Source: Kaustia mangrovi | GTDB lineage: Bacteria; Pseudomonadota; Alphaproteobacteria; Rhizobiales; Im1 | Length of the DNA: 64,000 bases | Direction of reading: 5' to 3' | Assembly (NCBI RefSeq): GCF_015482775.1 | Contig: NZ_CP058214.1 | Location: 372,001-436,000, forward strand | In this document: positions 1 to 9,253 of the stretch, one piece after another | Numbering within the stretch: position 1 is the stretch's first letter | Layout of the letters: each line of letters begins with the position of its first letter | Notes under the pieces: model-generated | The model's input: the letters and a program-made list of their open reading frames with translations, nothing else | Database searches by the model: none | What the model was told of the DNA's origin: nothing | Position numbers and translations under genes: made by a program

Positions 1-1035
1 GCCGTCGAATGCCTCGAAATCGATCCCGTCCAGCGCCAGGGCGGCGGCCACGCAATGCTGCAGCGAGAACTTGGCGGCATAGGTCGAGGAGACGTCCGCG
101 CGGTCGCAGACATCGAGGGCCGCGGGATAGCTCTCCACCGTGACGGCACTCAGCCGGTTGCCGGACAGCGGCTCCCCGCCGATGGCCGCGCGGACCGCCA
201 GCGCCGCCTCGATTGCAGGGTGGGTGTGCCTGCAGGACGGCCATGGCTTGATGGACGTCTCGCGCAGTTGCCAGGGCCCGCCCGGGCCCTCGAGCAGGCG
301 GTGGGGCAGGTCGTCGGGACACATGGCGCGGAAGATCCCCTTCTCGCCCTCCAGGATCGCCGGCGCGCCGGTAAAGCCTTGCGCGGCCAGCCCTGCGGCG
401 ACCACGCCGGCTTCTGCCGCGCGCCCGGCATGCAGGTGCTTGGAGTGCGCGCCGGTCTCCAGGAACTCCCACAGCCCGCCCGACTGGGTGCCCGCATTGC
501 CGAGCGCGTCGATGGCTGCGCCGTCGTCGAGGCCGAGCAGATACGCCGCCGCCATGGCGGAGCCGAAAGGCCCGCAGGTCGCCGTGTTGTGCCAGATGCG
601 GTAATGGGCGGGACCGACCGCCATGCCGACCCGGGTCGCGGCCTCGAAGCCGTGGAGCACCGCCGTCAGCGCCTCGTGGCCCGGCCGTCCCCGGGCCATG
701 GCGAAGATCGCCGGCACCACGGCGCATCCCGGATGCACGACCGAGGCGCGGTGAAGATCGTCCATCTCCAGAATGTGGCAGAGTGCGCCCATGAGAAAGG
801 CGCGGCGGGGCGCGTCGAGCGAGCCGCCATCGGGTGCCAGGGTGCGTGCCCATCGCATGAGTTTCTCGCCCGGGACGCTGCGCTGCCCGGCAAGGATGCT
901 GGCCGCCGCATCGAGGGTGAACAGGGCCGCCGCCCTCATGTCGGCCTCGCCGACCGGGCGGGCGCGAATGAGCTCGACAAGGCGCGCCGTGAGCGGTTCG
1001 CCATCGTGCCGTTGGAGACGGGGAGCGGTCGACAT
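1..1035 (-). CDS. MmgE/PrpD family protein (C-terminus beyond window edge)
   Basis: The first 345 residues are present, starting MSTAPRLQRHDGEPL, and the frame runs open off the left edge. The sequence resembles the all-helical MmgE/PrpD fold: LEMDDLHRASVVHPG followed by VVPAIFAMARG, a HAGRAAEAGVVAAGLA segment and a WPSCRHTHPAIEA segment are typical of this family. Members include 2-methylcitrate dehydratase, cis-aconitate decarboxylase and iminodisuccinate epimerase; the substrate cannot be told from sequence here. Full-length members are about 450 residues, so roughly 100 are missing. It is transcribed away from rlpA and shares no operon with it. Confidence 0.85.
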   Translation of the reverse strand, partial: MSTAPRLQRHDGEPLTARLVELIRARPVGEADMRAAALFTLDAAASILAGQRSVPGEKLMRWARTLAPDGGSLDAPRRAFLMGALCHILEMDDLHRASVVHPGCAVVPAIFAMARGRPGHEALTAVLHGFEAATRVGMAVGPAHYRIWHNTATCGPFGSAMAAAYLLGLDDGAAIDALGNAGTQSGGLWEFLETGAHSKHLHAGRAAEAGVVAAGLAAQGFTGAPAILEGEKGIFRAMCPDDLPHRLLEGPGGPWQLRETSIKPWPSCRHTHPAIEAALAVRAAIGGEPLSGNRLSAVTVESYPAALDVCDRADVSSTYAAKFSLQHCVAAALALDGIDFEAFDG

Positions 1036-1272
1036 GGAGGCCCTCGTTCAAATGTCCGGTGCGTATCGTGAGGCTAGAGCATGAGGCCGGGCGGTGGAAA
1101 GCACTGTGCCGCAGCCGTGGGGGAGGGCGCACACAATCTTAACCCTTTTCCTCAACGCCGCGTTTACCGGTCGGCGCGCACAGTCATGGCGCATGCCGGC
1201 TCCGTCATATCGTGACGGGGGCGCAATCGGAATTTCAGGCAGGGACCCCTGTCAGTTCAGGGACAGCAGCGA

Positions 1273-2307
1273 ATGACGAGAGGCCACAAGGTGGACGGAC
1301 GCGGCCCCGTGCGCGGCACGATAATCGCCGGTCTCGCCCTCGCATTGACAGCGTCGTCGCTCATGCTCGCGGGATGCTCGAGCGACAAGGACGCCTTCTC
1401 CGGCAAGGGCAGCCCGATCTATCCGGGCGACGGGCCGCTGCCCAAGGGCGGCGGGCGCTATCAGATCGGCAAGCCCTACACGGTTGCGGGCCAGCGCTTC
1501 TATCCCAAGGCGGACCCGGACTACGACAAGACGGGCGTTGCGTCCTGGTACGGGCCGAAGTTCAACCGCCGGATGACCTCCAACGGCGAATGGTTCGACA
1601 TGGACTATTTGAGCGCCGCCCACACCACGCTGCCGCTGCCGAGCTACGCCAAGGTCACCAATCTGGAGAACGGCCGGGAAATCGTTGTGCGCGTGAACGA
1701 CCGCGGCCCCTTCGTGAACAGCCGCATCATCGACCTGTCGAAGAAATCGGCCGAGGCTCTGGGCTTCCGCAAGAAGGGCAAGGCGAAGGTGCGCGTTCAG
1801 TATATCGGCCGCGCGCCGCTCGACGACAAGGGCACGCATCTGGCCGCCATGAACACCGAGCTTCATCGCGGCACGTCGCTCAACACCATGATCGCAGCCG
1901 CCGACCGCCGCACCTCCGGCGGCACGCCCACCATGGTCGCCAAGGCAGAGCCCAACAAGCGGCCTGCCTCTAGCAAGCCGCAGGGCGCGCCCGTCACCAT
2001 CGCCTCGCTCAGCGGGCAGGCGGCGGCCGGGTCGGGCAGCGCGGGGACCAATGCGGTCGTCCAGCCCGCAGGCGCCGGTTTCTACGTGCAGGCCGCCGCG
2101 TTCAGCGACCCGGACAATGCCGACCGGACCCGGGCACAGCTCGCCCCCATCGGTCCGGTCGAGGTCGCCCCGCTCAGCCGGGGCAGCCACACGCTCTACC
2201 GTGTCCGTGTGGGGCCGCTGCGCGATGCTGGCCAGGCCGACCAGGCGCTGCGCCAGGTCGTGGCGGCCGGCCACTCCGACGCCCGCGTGATCGTCGCCGC
2301 CAACTGA
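1273..2307 (+). CDS. rlpA: RlpA-like septal ring lytic transglycosylase/lipoprotein
   Basis: 344-residue lipoprotein. A hydrophobic signal (about residues 15-33) ends in a lipobox LAGC with the lipidated Cys at 35. A double-psi beta-barrel domain (about 88-165) carries SWYG and the NDRGPF motif (142-147) with the acidic residue used by RlpA enzymes. A C-terminal SPOR domain (about 270-344, starting GFYVQAAAF) should bind denuded septal glycan. RlpA cleaves glycan strands lacking stem peptides, which fits its place 87 bp upstream of a D,D-carboxypeptidase. A purine-rich AGGGA lies about 8 bases before the chosen ATG. Confidence 0.93.
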   Translation: MTRGHKVDGRGPVRGTIIAGLALALTASSLMLAGCSSDKDAFSGKGSPIYPGDGPLPKGGGRYQIGKPYTVAGQRFYPKADPDYDKTGVASWYGPKFNRRMTSNGEWFDMDYLSAAHTTLPLPSYAKVTNLENGREIVVRVNDRGPFVNSRIIDLSKKSAEALGFRKKGKAKVRVQYIGRAPLDDKGTHLAAMNTELHRGTSLNTMIAAADRRTSGGTPTMVAKAEPNKRPASSKPQGAPVTIASLSGQAAAGSGSAGTNAVVQPAGAGFYVQAAAFSDPDNADRTRAQLAPIGPVEVAPLSRGSHTLYRVRVGPLRDAGQADQALRQVVAAGHSDARVIVAAN

Positions 2308-2394
2308 TCGGGACCTCAGGCCTTTGTGTTGATTTGACCCGCCTGTCTGGATAGCTTCGGGAAAGGGGCTCCGGGGACAAGGCGAGGGTTTGCC

Positions 2395-3579
2395 ATGGGC
2401 AAGACGATGGGTCGTGGCCTGTCGCGACTGATCGGGATGCGATTGCTGGCGGTGCTGGCGGTGTTCGCACTCTCCGCCGAACCGCTTGCCGCGCAGGAGC
2501 GCTTTGCCACCGAGGCGCCCTACGCCTTCCTGATGGATGCCGGCTCGGGCACAATTCTCTACGAGAAGCGCGCCAACGAGCTGATGGCGCCGGCGAGCAT
2601 GAGCAAGCTCATGACGCTCGTCATGGCCTTCGAGGCCGTCGACCGGGGGCAGCTTGAGCTCGACGACCGGATCCTCATCACCGAGGAGGCTTGGAAGCGC
2701 GGCGGGGCGAAGTCGGGTGGGTCGACCATGTTCGCCGAACTCGATTCGCATGTTCCCTTGCGGGATATCCTCAAGGGGATCGCGGTCGTCTCCGCCAACG
2801 ATGCCTGCATCGCGCTCGCCCAGGCGCTTGCCGGATCGGAGGCCGCATTCGCCGACCTCATGACGACGCGAGCGCGCGAGCTCGGCCTCGAGCGCTCCAC
2901 GTTCACCAATGCGACCGGCCTGCCGGATCCGGGCCAGCGCATGACGGTGCGCGAGCTCGCCATGCTGGCGCGCTATATCGTCCGCGACTTCCCGGAGTTC
3001 TACGAGCTCTTCGATATCCGAGAATTCACCTGGAACGACATTCCCCAGCACAACCGCAATCCGCTACTCGACCGGGTGCCGGGTGCCGACGGCGTGAAGA
3101 CCGGCTACACGAAGGAGGCCGGCTACGGGCTCGTCGGCTCCGTCCAGCGCTTCGGGCGGCGCCTGATCCTCGTCGTCGCCGGATTGCCATCGGCCGACGC
3201 CCGCGAGGAGGCGGCCGTCAAGCTGATCGACTGGGGCTTCGGCAACTATCAGGCCTATGTGATGTTCGAGCCCGGTCAGACCGTCGAGAAGGCCCGCGTC
3301 TGGGGCGGGGATGCCGCCTGGGTGCCGCTCGTCACGCGTATTCCCGTGGACATCATGCTCGCCGCCGAGGAACGCCATTTCATGCGCGCGGAGGTGAGTT
3401 ATAAGGGACCGCTCATCGCGCCCGTAAAGGCTGGAACGCAGGTCGGCACGCTGCGTTTCACCGTCCAGGACCGGGTGCTTGCGGAGGCACCGCTCTACAC
3501 CGATGCGAGCGTTCAGAAAAACGACGGGCTCCTGCGCCGTGCCCTGGATACGCTGCATTATTTCATCTTCGGCGCCTGA
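2395..3579 (+). CDS. dacC: D-alanyl-D-alanine carboxypeptidase (PBP5/6 type)
   Basis: 394-residue periplasmic penicillin-binding protein of the S11 peptidase family. The N-terminus has a signal peptide (about 9-33, ending PLAAQ). The three active-site motifs are present: SMSK with Ser68/Lys71, SAN at 133-135 and KTG at 235-237. A PBP5-type C-terminal beta domain follows, and the last ~15 residues (LDTLHYFIFGA) look like the amphipathic membrane anchor. It trims the terminal D-Ala from peptidoglycan stem peptides. GAGGG lies 8 bases before the ATG. The symbol is by family; dacA/dacF would be equally fair. Confidence 0.93.
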   Translation: MGKTMGRGLSRLIGMRLLAVLAVFALSAEPLAAQERFATEAPYAFLMDAGSGTILYEKRANELMAPASMSKLMTLVMAFEAVDRGQLELDDRILITEEAWKRGGAKSGGSTMFAELDSHVPLRDILKGIAVVSANDACIALAQALAGSEAAFADLMTTRARELGLERSTFTNATGLPDPGQRMTVRELAMLARYIVRDFPEFYELFDIREFTWNDIPQHNRNPLLDRVPGADGVKTGYTKEAGYGLVGSVQRFGRRLILVVAGLPSADAREEAAVKLIDWGFGNYQAYVMFEPGQTVEKARVWGGDAAWVPLVTRIPVDIMLAAEERHFMRAEVSYKGPLIAPVKAGTQVGTLRFTVQDRVLAEAPLYTDASVQKNDGLLRRALDTLHYFIFGA

Positions 3580-3593
3580 GAGTATCCGGCTGG

Positions 3594-4229
3594 ATGGGGC
3601 AGGGCAGGTTCATCACGCTTGAAGGCGGCGAGGGGGCGGGGAAATCCACCCACGCCAGACGGCTGAGCGCACGGCTCGGCGAGGAAGGCTACGGCGTCGT
3701 CCAGACCCGCGAGCCCGGCGGCTCGCCGGAGGCGGAGGCGATCCGCACGCTGCTCGTGACCGGCGAGGTCGACCGCTGGTCTTCCAATGCGGAGGCGCTT
3801 CTGAACTATGCCGCGCGCGACCAGCATCTGCGCAACACGATCCGGCCGGCGCTTAAGCAGGGGCAATGGGTGGTGAGCGACCGCTTCTCCGATTCGACGC
3901 GCGCCTATCAGGGTGTGACGGGCGGCGCGGACATGGCGCTCATCGACCATATGGAGCGTGTCGTGGTCGGGCCGACGCGCCCCGACCTCACGATCGTCTT
4001 CGATCTGGAGGCGAGGGAGGGCCTGAGTCGCGCCGGCAAGCGCCCCGACGACCATGACGAGCACCGCTTCGAGCGCAAGGGCTTAGCCTTCCACGAGCGC
4101 CTGCGCGAGGCGTTCCTCGCCATTGCCGAAGCCGATCCGGAACGCTGCGTCGTGGTCGATGCGACGGCGCCGGTGGACGAGGTGGCCGAAACCGTCTGGC
4201 AGGCTGTTGCCTCCCGCCTCATAGCCTGA
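3594..4229 (+). CDS. tmk: Thymidylate kinase
   Basis: 211-residue enzyme phosphorylating dTMP to dTDP. The P-loop GGEGAGKST is at residues 11-19, the DR-F motif (SDRFSDSTRAYQG) follows near residue 95, and a lid region (RAGKRPDDHDEHRFE) lies in the C-terminal half. Length is normal for the family. It starts 14 bp after the carboxypeptidase stop and is followed 13 bp later by holB, the usual tmk-holB pairing. Confidence 0.96.
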   Translation: MGQGRFITLEGGEGAGKSTHARRLSARLGEEGYGVVQTREPGGSPEAEAIRTLLVTGEVDRWSSNAEALLNYAARDQHLRNTIRPALKQGQWVVSDRFSDSTRAYQGVTGGADMALIDHMERVVVGPTRPDLTIVFDLEAREGLSRAGKRPDDHDEHRFERKGLAFHERLREAFLAIAEADPERCVVVDATAPVDEVAETVWQAVASRLIA

Positions 4230-4242
4230 TTATCTGCCCGCC

Positions 4243-5322
4243 ATGAGTGCCGACACCCAGCAGCAGACAGAGACGGAGCGCCATCCGCGCCTTGAAAGCC
4301 GGCTTGTCGGCCATGAGGAGGCGGAGGCGCGCTTCCTCAAGGCACATCTGGCCGGCAAGCTGCACCATGCCTGGATCCTCGCGGGGCCGAAGGGCATCGG
4401 CAAGGCGACGCTCGCATACCGGGTCGCCCGCTTCGTGCTGCGCCATCCCCGGCCGTCCGCGGAGGGCATCGCGCCCGACAGCCTCTATGTGCCGCCCGAG
4501 GATCCGGTGTTCCGCCGGGTGGCGTCGCGCGCGCATGCCGACCTCATCACCATCGAGCGGCGCTACGATCCCAAGACCAAGCGCCTGAAGGCGGAGATCG
4601 GCGCGGAGGATGCCCGCAAGGCCGGCCAGTTCTTCGCGCGCACGGCGGGCGAGGGGGGCTGGCGCGTGTGCATCGTCGATGCGGCCGACGACATGAACGC
4701 CTCGGCGGCGAACGCGTTGCTCAAGACGCTGGAGGAACCGCCGCGCGACGCGCTCTTCCTTCTGGTGAGCAATGTGCCGGGCCGGCTCCTGCCCACGATC
4801 CGCTCGCGCTGTGTCCGTCTCGATCTGGCGCCCCTGTCGAACGATCAGGTGCTCGACGTCGTGCGCCATTCGGACGGCCTCGACGCACCGCCCGACGAGG
4901 CGACGCTGCGGCTTGCCGCCGACATCGCGGAAGGCTCGCCGGGCCGCGCCATCCAGTATCTGGAAACCTCTGGCTTCACGCTCTTCAACGACTTCCTGAA
5001 GCTGGTGGAGCGCACGCCGGGCCTCGACATCGCGCGCGCGCTCGACTTCGCCGAACGGCTGAAACCCGCCCAGGCACTCGACGACTACCGGCTGTTCGCG
5101 GAAATGCTCTCAAGCTGGCTCGGCGGCGAGATCCGCAAGGCCGCGCGCGGCGAGGGCGACTGGGGCGGGCGCATCACGCCGGCCACCATGAGCCGCTGGG
5201 TGGACGCGCACCATGCAATCGGCCATTCCATTGCCCGCGCAAATGCCCTAAACCTCGATCGCCGCCAGGTCGTGATGCAGGCCTTCAGGCTGATCGACGA
5301 CACGGCCCGCGCGGCGCGGTGA
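4243..5322 (+). CDS. holB: DNA polymerase III subunit delta'
   Basis: 359-residue AAA+ clamp-loader subunit. A Walker A-like loop GPKGIGKAT is at residues 48-56. The segment NALLKTLEEPP (sensor 1 region) and the SRC arginine-finger-type motif (RSRCVRL) are present. Delta' works with delta and tau/gamma in loading the beta clamp on DNA. The four zinc Cys seen in some DnaX-like proteins are absent, as in many alphaproteobacterial HolB proteins. No strong ribosome site precedes the ATG, so translation may be coupled to tmk. Confidence 0.93.
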   Translation: MSADTQQQTETERHPRLESRLVGHEEAEARFLKAHLAGKLHHAWILAGPKGIGKATLAYRVARFVLRHPRPSAEGIAPDSLYVPPEDPVFRRVASRAHADLITIERRYDPKTKRLKAEIGAEDARKAGQFFARTAGEGGWRVCIVDAADDMNASAANALLKTLEEPPRDALFLLVSNVPGRLLPTIRSRCVRLDLAPLSNDQVLDVVRHSDGLDAPPDEATLRLAADIAEGSPGRAIQYLETSGFTLFNDFLKLVERTPGLDIARALDFAERLKPAQALDDYRLFAEMLSSWLGGEIRKAARGEGDWGGRITPATMSRWVDAHHAIGHSIARANALNLDRRQVVMQAFRLIDDTARAAR

Positions 5323-5373
5323 CCCCCGTCCGGGGTTGCGCTTAATGCCGGCACATCCAAGATATCGGACGAC

Positions 5374-6936
5374 ATGGCTGACCAGAAGCGGTTCTACATC
5401 ACGACGGCGATCTCCTATCCCAATGGCGAGCCCCATATCGGGCACGCCTACGAGTTGCTTGCGACCGACGCGCTGGCGCGGTTCAAGCGCCTCGACGGAT
5501 ATGACGTGTTCTTCCTGACCGGCACGGACGAGCACGGCATCAAGATGTTTCAGACCGCGACGCGCGAGGGTGTCGATCCGGCCGCGCTCGCCGACCGCAA
5601 TACAGCCCGCTTCCAGGCCATGACCCGGGCACTCGACAGCTCCAACGACGACTTCATCCGCACGACGGAGGAGCGCCACAAGCGCGCCTGCGCGGAGATC
5701 TGGCGGCGCATGGCGGCCAATGGCGATATCTATCTCGACACCTATGCCGGCTGGTATTCGGTGCGCGACGAGGCCTATTACGACGAGAGCGAAGTGACGG
5801 TCGCAGACGACGGCACCAGGCTCTCGCCCCAGAGTACGCCCGTGGAGTGGGTGGAGGAGGAAAGCTATTTCTTCCGCCTGTCCGCCTATCAGGACAGGCT
5901 GCTCGCCCATTACGAGGCCAATCCGGAGTTCATCGGGCCGGAGACGCGGCGCAACGAGGTGGTGAGCTTCGTGAAGGGCGGCTTGCGCGACCTCTCAATC
6001 TCGCGCACCACCTTCCAGTGGGGCGTGCCGGTGCCCGACGATCCGCGCCATGTCATGTATGTGTGGGTGGACGCGCTCACCAACTACCTCTCCGCGACCG
6101 GCTTTCCCGACGAGACCGCGCCGCGCGCGCCGTTCTGGCCGGCCGACGTTCACGTCATCGGCAAGGATATCGTGCGCTTCCACACGGTCTACTGGCCGGC
6201 CTTCCTGATGTCGGCCGGCGTGGCCTTGCCGCGCCGGGTCTATGCCCACGGCTTCCTGTTCAATCGCGGGGAGAAGATGTCGAAGTCGGTCGGCAATGTG
6301 ATCGACCCCTTCGCGCTGGCCGACCATTACGGGGTCGACCAGATGCGCTATTTCTTCATGCGCGAGGTGCCCTTCGGTCAGGACGGCAATTACAGCCACG
6401 AGGCGATTGTCGGGCGGATCAATGCCGATCTCGCCAACGATCTCGGCAATCTGGCCCAGCGCTCGCTCTCCATGATCGCCAAGAATTGCGGCGGCGCGGT
6501 GCCGGCCCCCGGCACGCTCAGCGACGAGGACCGCACGATGCTCGCCGCCGCCGACGGGCTGCTTGCCGAAATCCGTCCGCAGATCGACGCCCAGCAGATC
6601 CACATGGCGCTCAACGCCATCTGGCGCGTCGTGGGCGACGCCAACCGCTATTTCGCGGGCCAGGAGCCCTGGGCGCTGCGCAAGACCGATCCGGAGCGCA
6701 TGGCGACCGTGCTCTATGTCACGGCGGAAACCGTGCGTCAGATCGCCATTCTCGTTCAGCCCTATATGCCGGGCTCGGGCGCGGCGCTGCTCGACCTTCT
6801 GGCCGTGCCGGAGAACGCGCGCGGCTTCGACGCGCTCGGCGAGGCCGGACGGCTCGAGCCGGGCAGGGCGCTTCCCGCACCCACTCCCGTCTTTCCGCGC
6901 TATGTGGAGCCGGAGGACCAGAAAGCGACCAGCTGA
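5374..6936 (+). CDS. metG: Methionyl-tRNA synthetase
   Basis: 520-residue class I aminoacyl-tRNA synthetase charging tRNA-Met. The HIGH motif is at residues 21-24 and KMSKS at 301-305. The connective domain lacks the zinc-binding Cys clusters ([13 protein letters not shown] region), which matches the short zinc-free MetG form common in alphaproteobacteria. There is no C-terminal dimerisation (Trbp111-like) domain. The gene sits between holB and tatD, a common alphaproteobacterial order. Confidence 0.97.
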   Translation: MADQKRFYITTAISYPNGEPHIGHAYELLATDALARFKRLDGYDVFFLTGTDEHGIKMFQTATREGVDPAALADRNTARFQAMTRALDSSNDDFIRTTEERHKRACAEIWRRMAANGDIYLDTYAGWYSVRDEAYYDESEVTVADDGTRLSPQSTPVEWVEEESYFFRLSAYQDRLLAHYEANPEFIGPETRRNEVVSFVKGGLRDLSISRTTFQWGVPVPDDPRHVMYVWVDALTNYLSATGFPDETAPRAPFWPADVHVIGKDIVRFHTVYWPAFLMSAGVALPRRVYAHGFLFNRGEKMSKSVGNVIDPFALADHYGVDQMRYFFMREVPFGQDGNYSHEAIVGRINADLANDLGNLAQRSLSMIAKNCGGAVPAPGTLSDEDRTMLAAADGLLAEIRPQIDAQQIHMALNAIWRVVGDANRYFAGQEPWALRKTDPERMATVLYVTAETVRQIAILVQPYMPGSGAALLDLLAVPENARGFDALGEAGRLEPGRALPAPTPVFPRYVEPEDQKATS

Positions 6937-6947
6937 CAGGACGCCCC

Positions 6948-7760
6948 ATGCGACCGTTCATCATCGACAGCCATTGCCATCTGGATTTCCCCGTCCTTTC
7001 CGGGGAGATCGACGCGGTCCTCGCGCGTGCGAGGGAGGCAGGCGTCGGCCTCATGGTCACGATTTCCACGAGGGTGCGCGCCTTCGACACCGTTCTGGCG
7101 ATCGCCGAGGCCCATGACAACGTCTACTGCACGGTCGGCACGCATCCCCACAACGCCGCCGAGGAGCAGGACGTGACGGTGGACGAGCTCGTCCGGCTGG
7201 CACGCCACCCCAAGGTCGTCGGTATCGGCGAGGCGGGGCTCGACTATCACTACGACAACAGCCCGCGCGAGCTCCAGGCGGCGAGCTTCCGCACCCATAT
7301 CGCGGCGGCGCGCGAGACCGGCCTGCCGCTCGTCATCCACAGCCGGGAGGCGGAGGACGACACCGCCAGCATCCTGGAGGAGGAGTACGCCAGGGGCGCC
7401 TTCACCCCGCTGCTCCACTGCTTCAGCTCCGGCATCGAGCTTGCCCGGCGGGGCCTTGCCCTCGGCGGCTATGTCTCGTTCTCCGGCATCATCACCTTCA
7501 GGAACGCCGAGGAAATCCGCGCCGCGGCGCGCGAGGTGCCGCTCGACCGGCTGCTGGTGGAAACCGATGCGCCCTATCTCGCGCCGGTGCCCATGAGGGG
7601 ACAGTCGAACGAGCCGGCCTATGTGGCCCATACGCTTGAGAAACTGGCGGAAATCAGGGCGTTAACCATAGAGGACATGGCCGCGCGGACGACGGAGAAC
7701 TTCCATCGGCTGTTCTCCAGGGTGCCGGCGGGCGCGGCCGCATCGAACGGGGTCTCCTGA
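6948..7760 (+). CDS. tatD: TatD family deoxyribonuclease
   Basis: 270-residue metal-dependent hydrolase with a TIM-barrel. The metal-binding motif DSHCHLD is near residues 8-14; further ligands are the E of GEAGLDYHY, the H of VIHSRE, the H of LHCFS and the D of VETDAPYLAP. TatD/YcfH proteins are 3'-5' exonucleases with DNA-repair roles. I start at the ATG 11 bp after metG; the same frame remains open upstream through metG but without homology. Confidence 0.94.
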   Translation: MRPFIIDSHCHLDFPVLSGEIDAVLARAREAGVGLMVTISTRVRAFDTVLAIAEAHDNVYCTVGTHPHNAAEEQDVTVDELVRLARHPKVVGIGEAGLDYHYDNSPRELQAASFRTHIAAARETGLPLVIHSREAEDDTASILEEEYARGAFTPLLHCFSSGIELARRGLALGGYVSFSGIITFRNAEEIRAAAREVPLDRLLVETDAPYLAPVPMRGQSNEPAYVAHTLEKLAEIRALTIEDMAARTTENFHRLFSRVPAGAAASNGVS

Positions 7761-7764
7761 CGCC

Positions 7765-8562
7765 ATGGGGCTCAAGATCACCGTGCTCGGCTGCGGCTCC
7801 TCCGGCGGCGTGCCGCGGATCGGCAACAATTGGGGCGTCTGCGACCCGACGAACCCGAAGAACCGGCGACGGCGCTGCTCGATCCTCGTGGAGCGCGAAA
7901 ACGGCCGCGATGCGACGCGCGTGCTGGTCGACAGTTCGCCGGATGTGCGCGAGCAGCTTCTCGACGCGGGGGTGAGCTGGCTCGACGGGGTTATCTACAC
8001 CCACGACCATGCCGACCACACCCACGGGCTCGACGAACTGCGCGTCATCGCCATCAATGGCCGCCAGCGCGTGCGGGTCTGGGCGGACGAGCGCACCGAG
8101 CGGTCCTTGAGGACGCGCTTCGGCTATTGCTTCGAGACGCCGCCGGGCAGCAACTATCCGCCGATCCTGGACGCCCATCGTATCGTGCCGCCGGAACCGG
8201 TGGCGGTCGACGGGCCGGGCGGCATCGTGGAGGCCGTGCCGTTCGAACTCGACCATGGCGATATCCGCGCGCTCGGTTTCCGGTTCGACGGTCTGGCCTA
8301 TACGCCCGATCTCCACGACATTCCCGAAGAGAGCATCGCCGCGCTTGAGGATCTCGATGTGTGGATCGTCGATGCGCTGCGGCCGACGCCGCATCCGAGC
8401 CATTTCGATCTCAATCAGGCGCTCGACTGGATCGACCGCCTGAAGCCGCGGCGCGCGATCCTCACCAACATGCATGTCGATCTCGACTACGAGGCGCTGA
8501 AGCGCGAGCTGCCGGACAATGTCGTGCCGGCCCATGACGGGCTCACAGTCGTCGCGGAGTGA
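7765..8562 (+). CDS. MBL-fold metallo-hydrolase, PhnP-like
   Basis: 265-residue metallo-beta-lactamase-fold protein that starts 4 bp after tatD. It has the opening LGCGSSGGVPRIG and the metal motif THDHADHTHG, plus an internal NNWGVCDP/RRRCS pair of Cys resembling the extra zinc site of PhnP. PhnP enzymes hydrolyse 5-membered cyclic phosphates, but no other phn genes are nearby, so the substrate is uncertain. This tatD-linked copy is common in alphaproteobacteria and probably has a housekeeping role in nucleotide or cyclic phosphate turnover. Confidence 0.85.
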   Translation: MGLKITVLGCGSSGGVPRIGNNWGVCDPTNPKNRRRRCSILVERENGRDATRVLVDSSPDVREQLLDAGVSWLDGVIYTHDHADHTHGLDELRVIAINGRQRVRVWADERTERSLRTRFGYCFETPPGSNYPPILDAHRIVPPEPVAVDGPGGIVEAVPFELDHGDIRALGFRFDGLAYTPDLHDIPEESIAALEDLDVWIVDALRPTPHPSHFDLNQALDWIDRLKPRRAILTNMHVDLDYEALKRELPDNVVPAHDGLTVVAE

Positions 8563-8664
8563 CGTTTCAGGGCCCATGCCGCGGCTTGCGGCGTCTCATG
8601 GTCCACTGCCGGCCCATATGGATTGGTTCCATAATATAGATTATGCGACTTTCAGATGTAGCAA

Positions 8665-8682
8665 CGGGCCGCAATGGGCCCG
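8665..8682 (-). terminator. Hairpin downstream of the GFA-family gene
   Basis: A six-base perfect inverted repeat (CGGGCC at 8665-8670, GGCCCG at 8677-8682) starts 11 bp past the stop of the minus-strand gene. There is no clear U tract, so its role in termination is tentative. A second, AT-rich repeat (CATAAT 8630-8635, ATTATG 8640-8645) follows. Confidence 0.3.
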
Positions 8683-8693
8683 CAACGGCCAGC

Positions 8694-9086
8694 CTACTCC
8701 TCCGAACGCCCCGTGGCGTCGCGGTCGCGCTCATATCGCCTCATGGATGGAAACGACGGCAACCAGGACTCGCGACGGACGGTCCAGAGTTCATAGGTCG
8801 GCCTCAGCCGGTCGGGTTCGTCCAGGGATCCGAGGTTGACCTCGGTCTCGTCTCCGGTGCGCGCGAAGACCGGCGAGCCGCAGCGCGGACAGAAATGTCG
8901 CCCCGCATAGTCGCGCGTCTCGCCTTCTATCGTCACAGCATCCTGGGGAAACACCGCGGAGGCGTGAAAAAGCGCCCCGTGATGCTTGCGGCAGTCGAGA
9001 CAGTGACACAGGCCGACCCTGTATGGGCGACCAGAGGCCACGATCCGGACGTCGCCGCACAGGCAACCGCCAGTGAACCGGTCCAT
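8694..9086 (-). CDS. GFA/CENP-V family zinc protein
   Basis: 130-residue protein of the glutathione-dependent formaldehyde-activating (GFA) fold. Zinc ligands are visible as GGCLCGDVR, CHCLDCRKHHG and FCPRCGSPVF. The family name comes from Gfa of Paracoccus, but most members have unknown substrates and I would not claim formaldehyde metabolism. The ATG is preceded by a strong GGAGGAGG. The gene is a lone minus-strand insertion between the PhnP-like gene and mazG. Confidence 0.88.
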   Translation of the reverse strand: MDRFTGGCLCGDVRIVASGRPYRVGLCHCLDCRKHHGALFHASAVFPQDAVTIEGETRDYAGRHFCPRCGSPVFARTGDETEVNLGSLDEPDRLRPTYELWTVRRESWLPSFPSMRRYERDRDATGRSEE

Positions 9087-9253
9087 GCTTGCACCTCCTC
9101 CGAAATCGCATGCTCTGACCTCTGTCTACAACGGCCCCCCGCCAGACGTCCATGGCCGGTCTCGCGCGGGCTTGCTGTTCAGCGCCGATGCGATCTGCGC
9201 TAGGCTCGCCACATGCCGCGCCCGCGACTCACGAACTTCCGGAGCCGATCCAG

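Noticed and set aside
55-1071. Long plus-strand open frame of 338 codons over the first kilobase
   Set aside because: It is antisense to the MmgE/PrpD gene, Arg/Gly/Ala-rich without motifs, and typical of high-GC mirror frames.
1202-1218. CCGTCA/TGACGG inverted repeat upstream of rlpA
   Set aside because: Only 6 bp with a 5-base loop, 55 bp from the ATG; expected by chance at this GC content.
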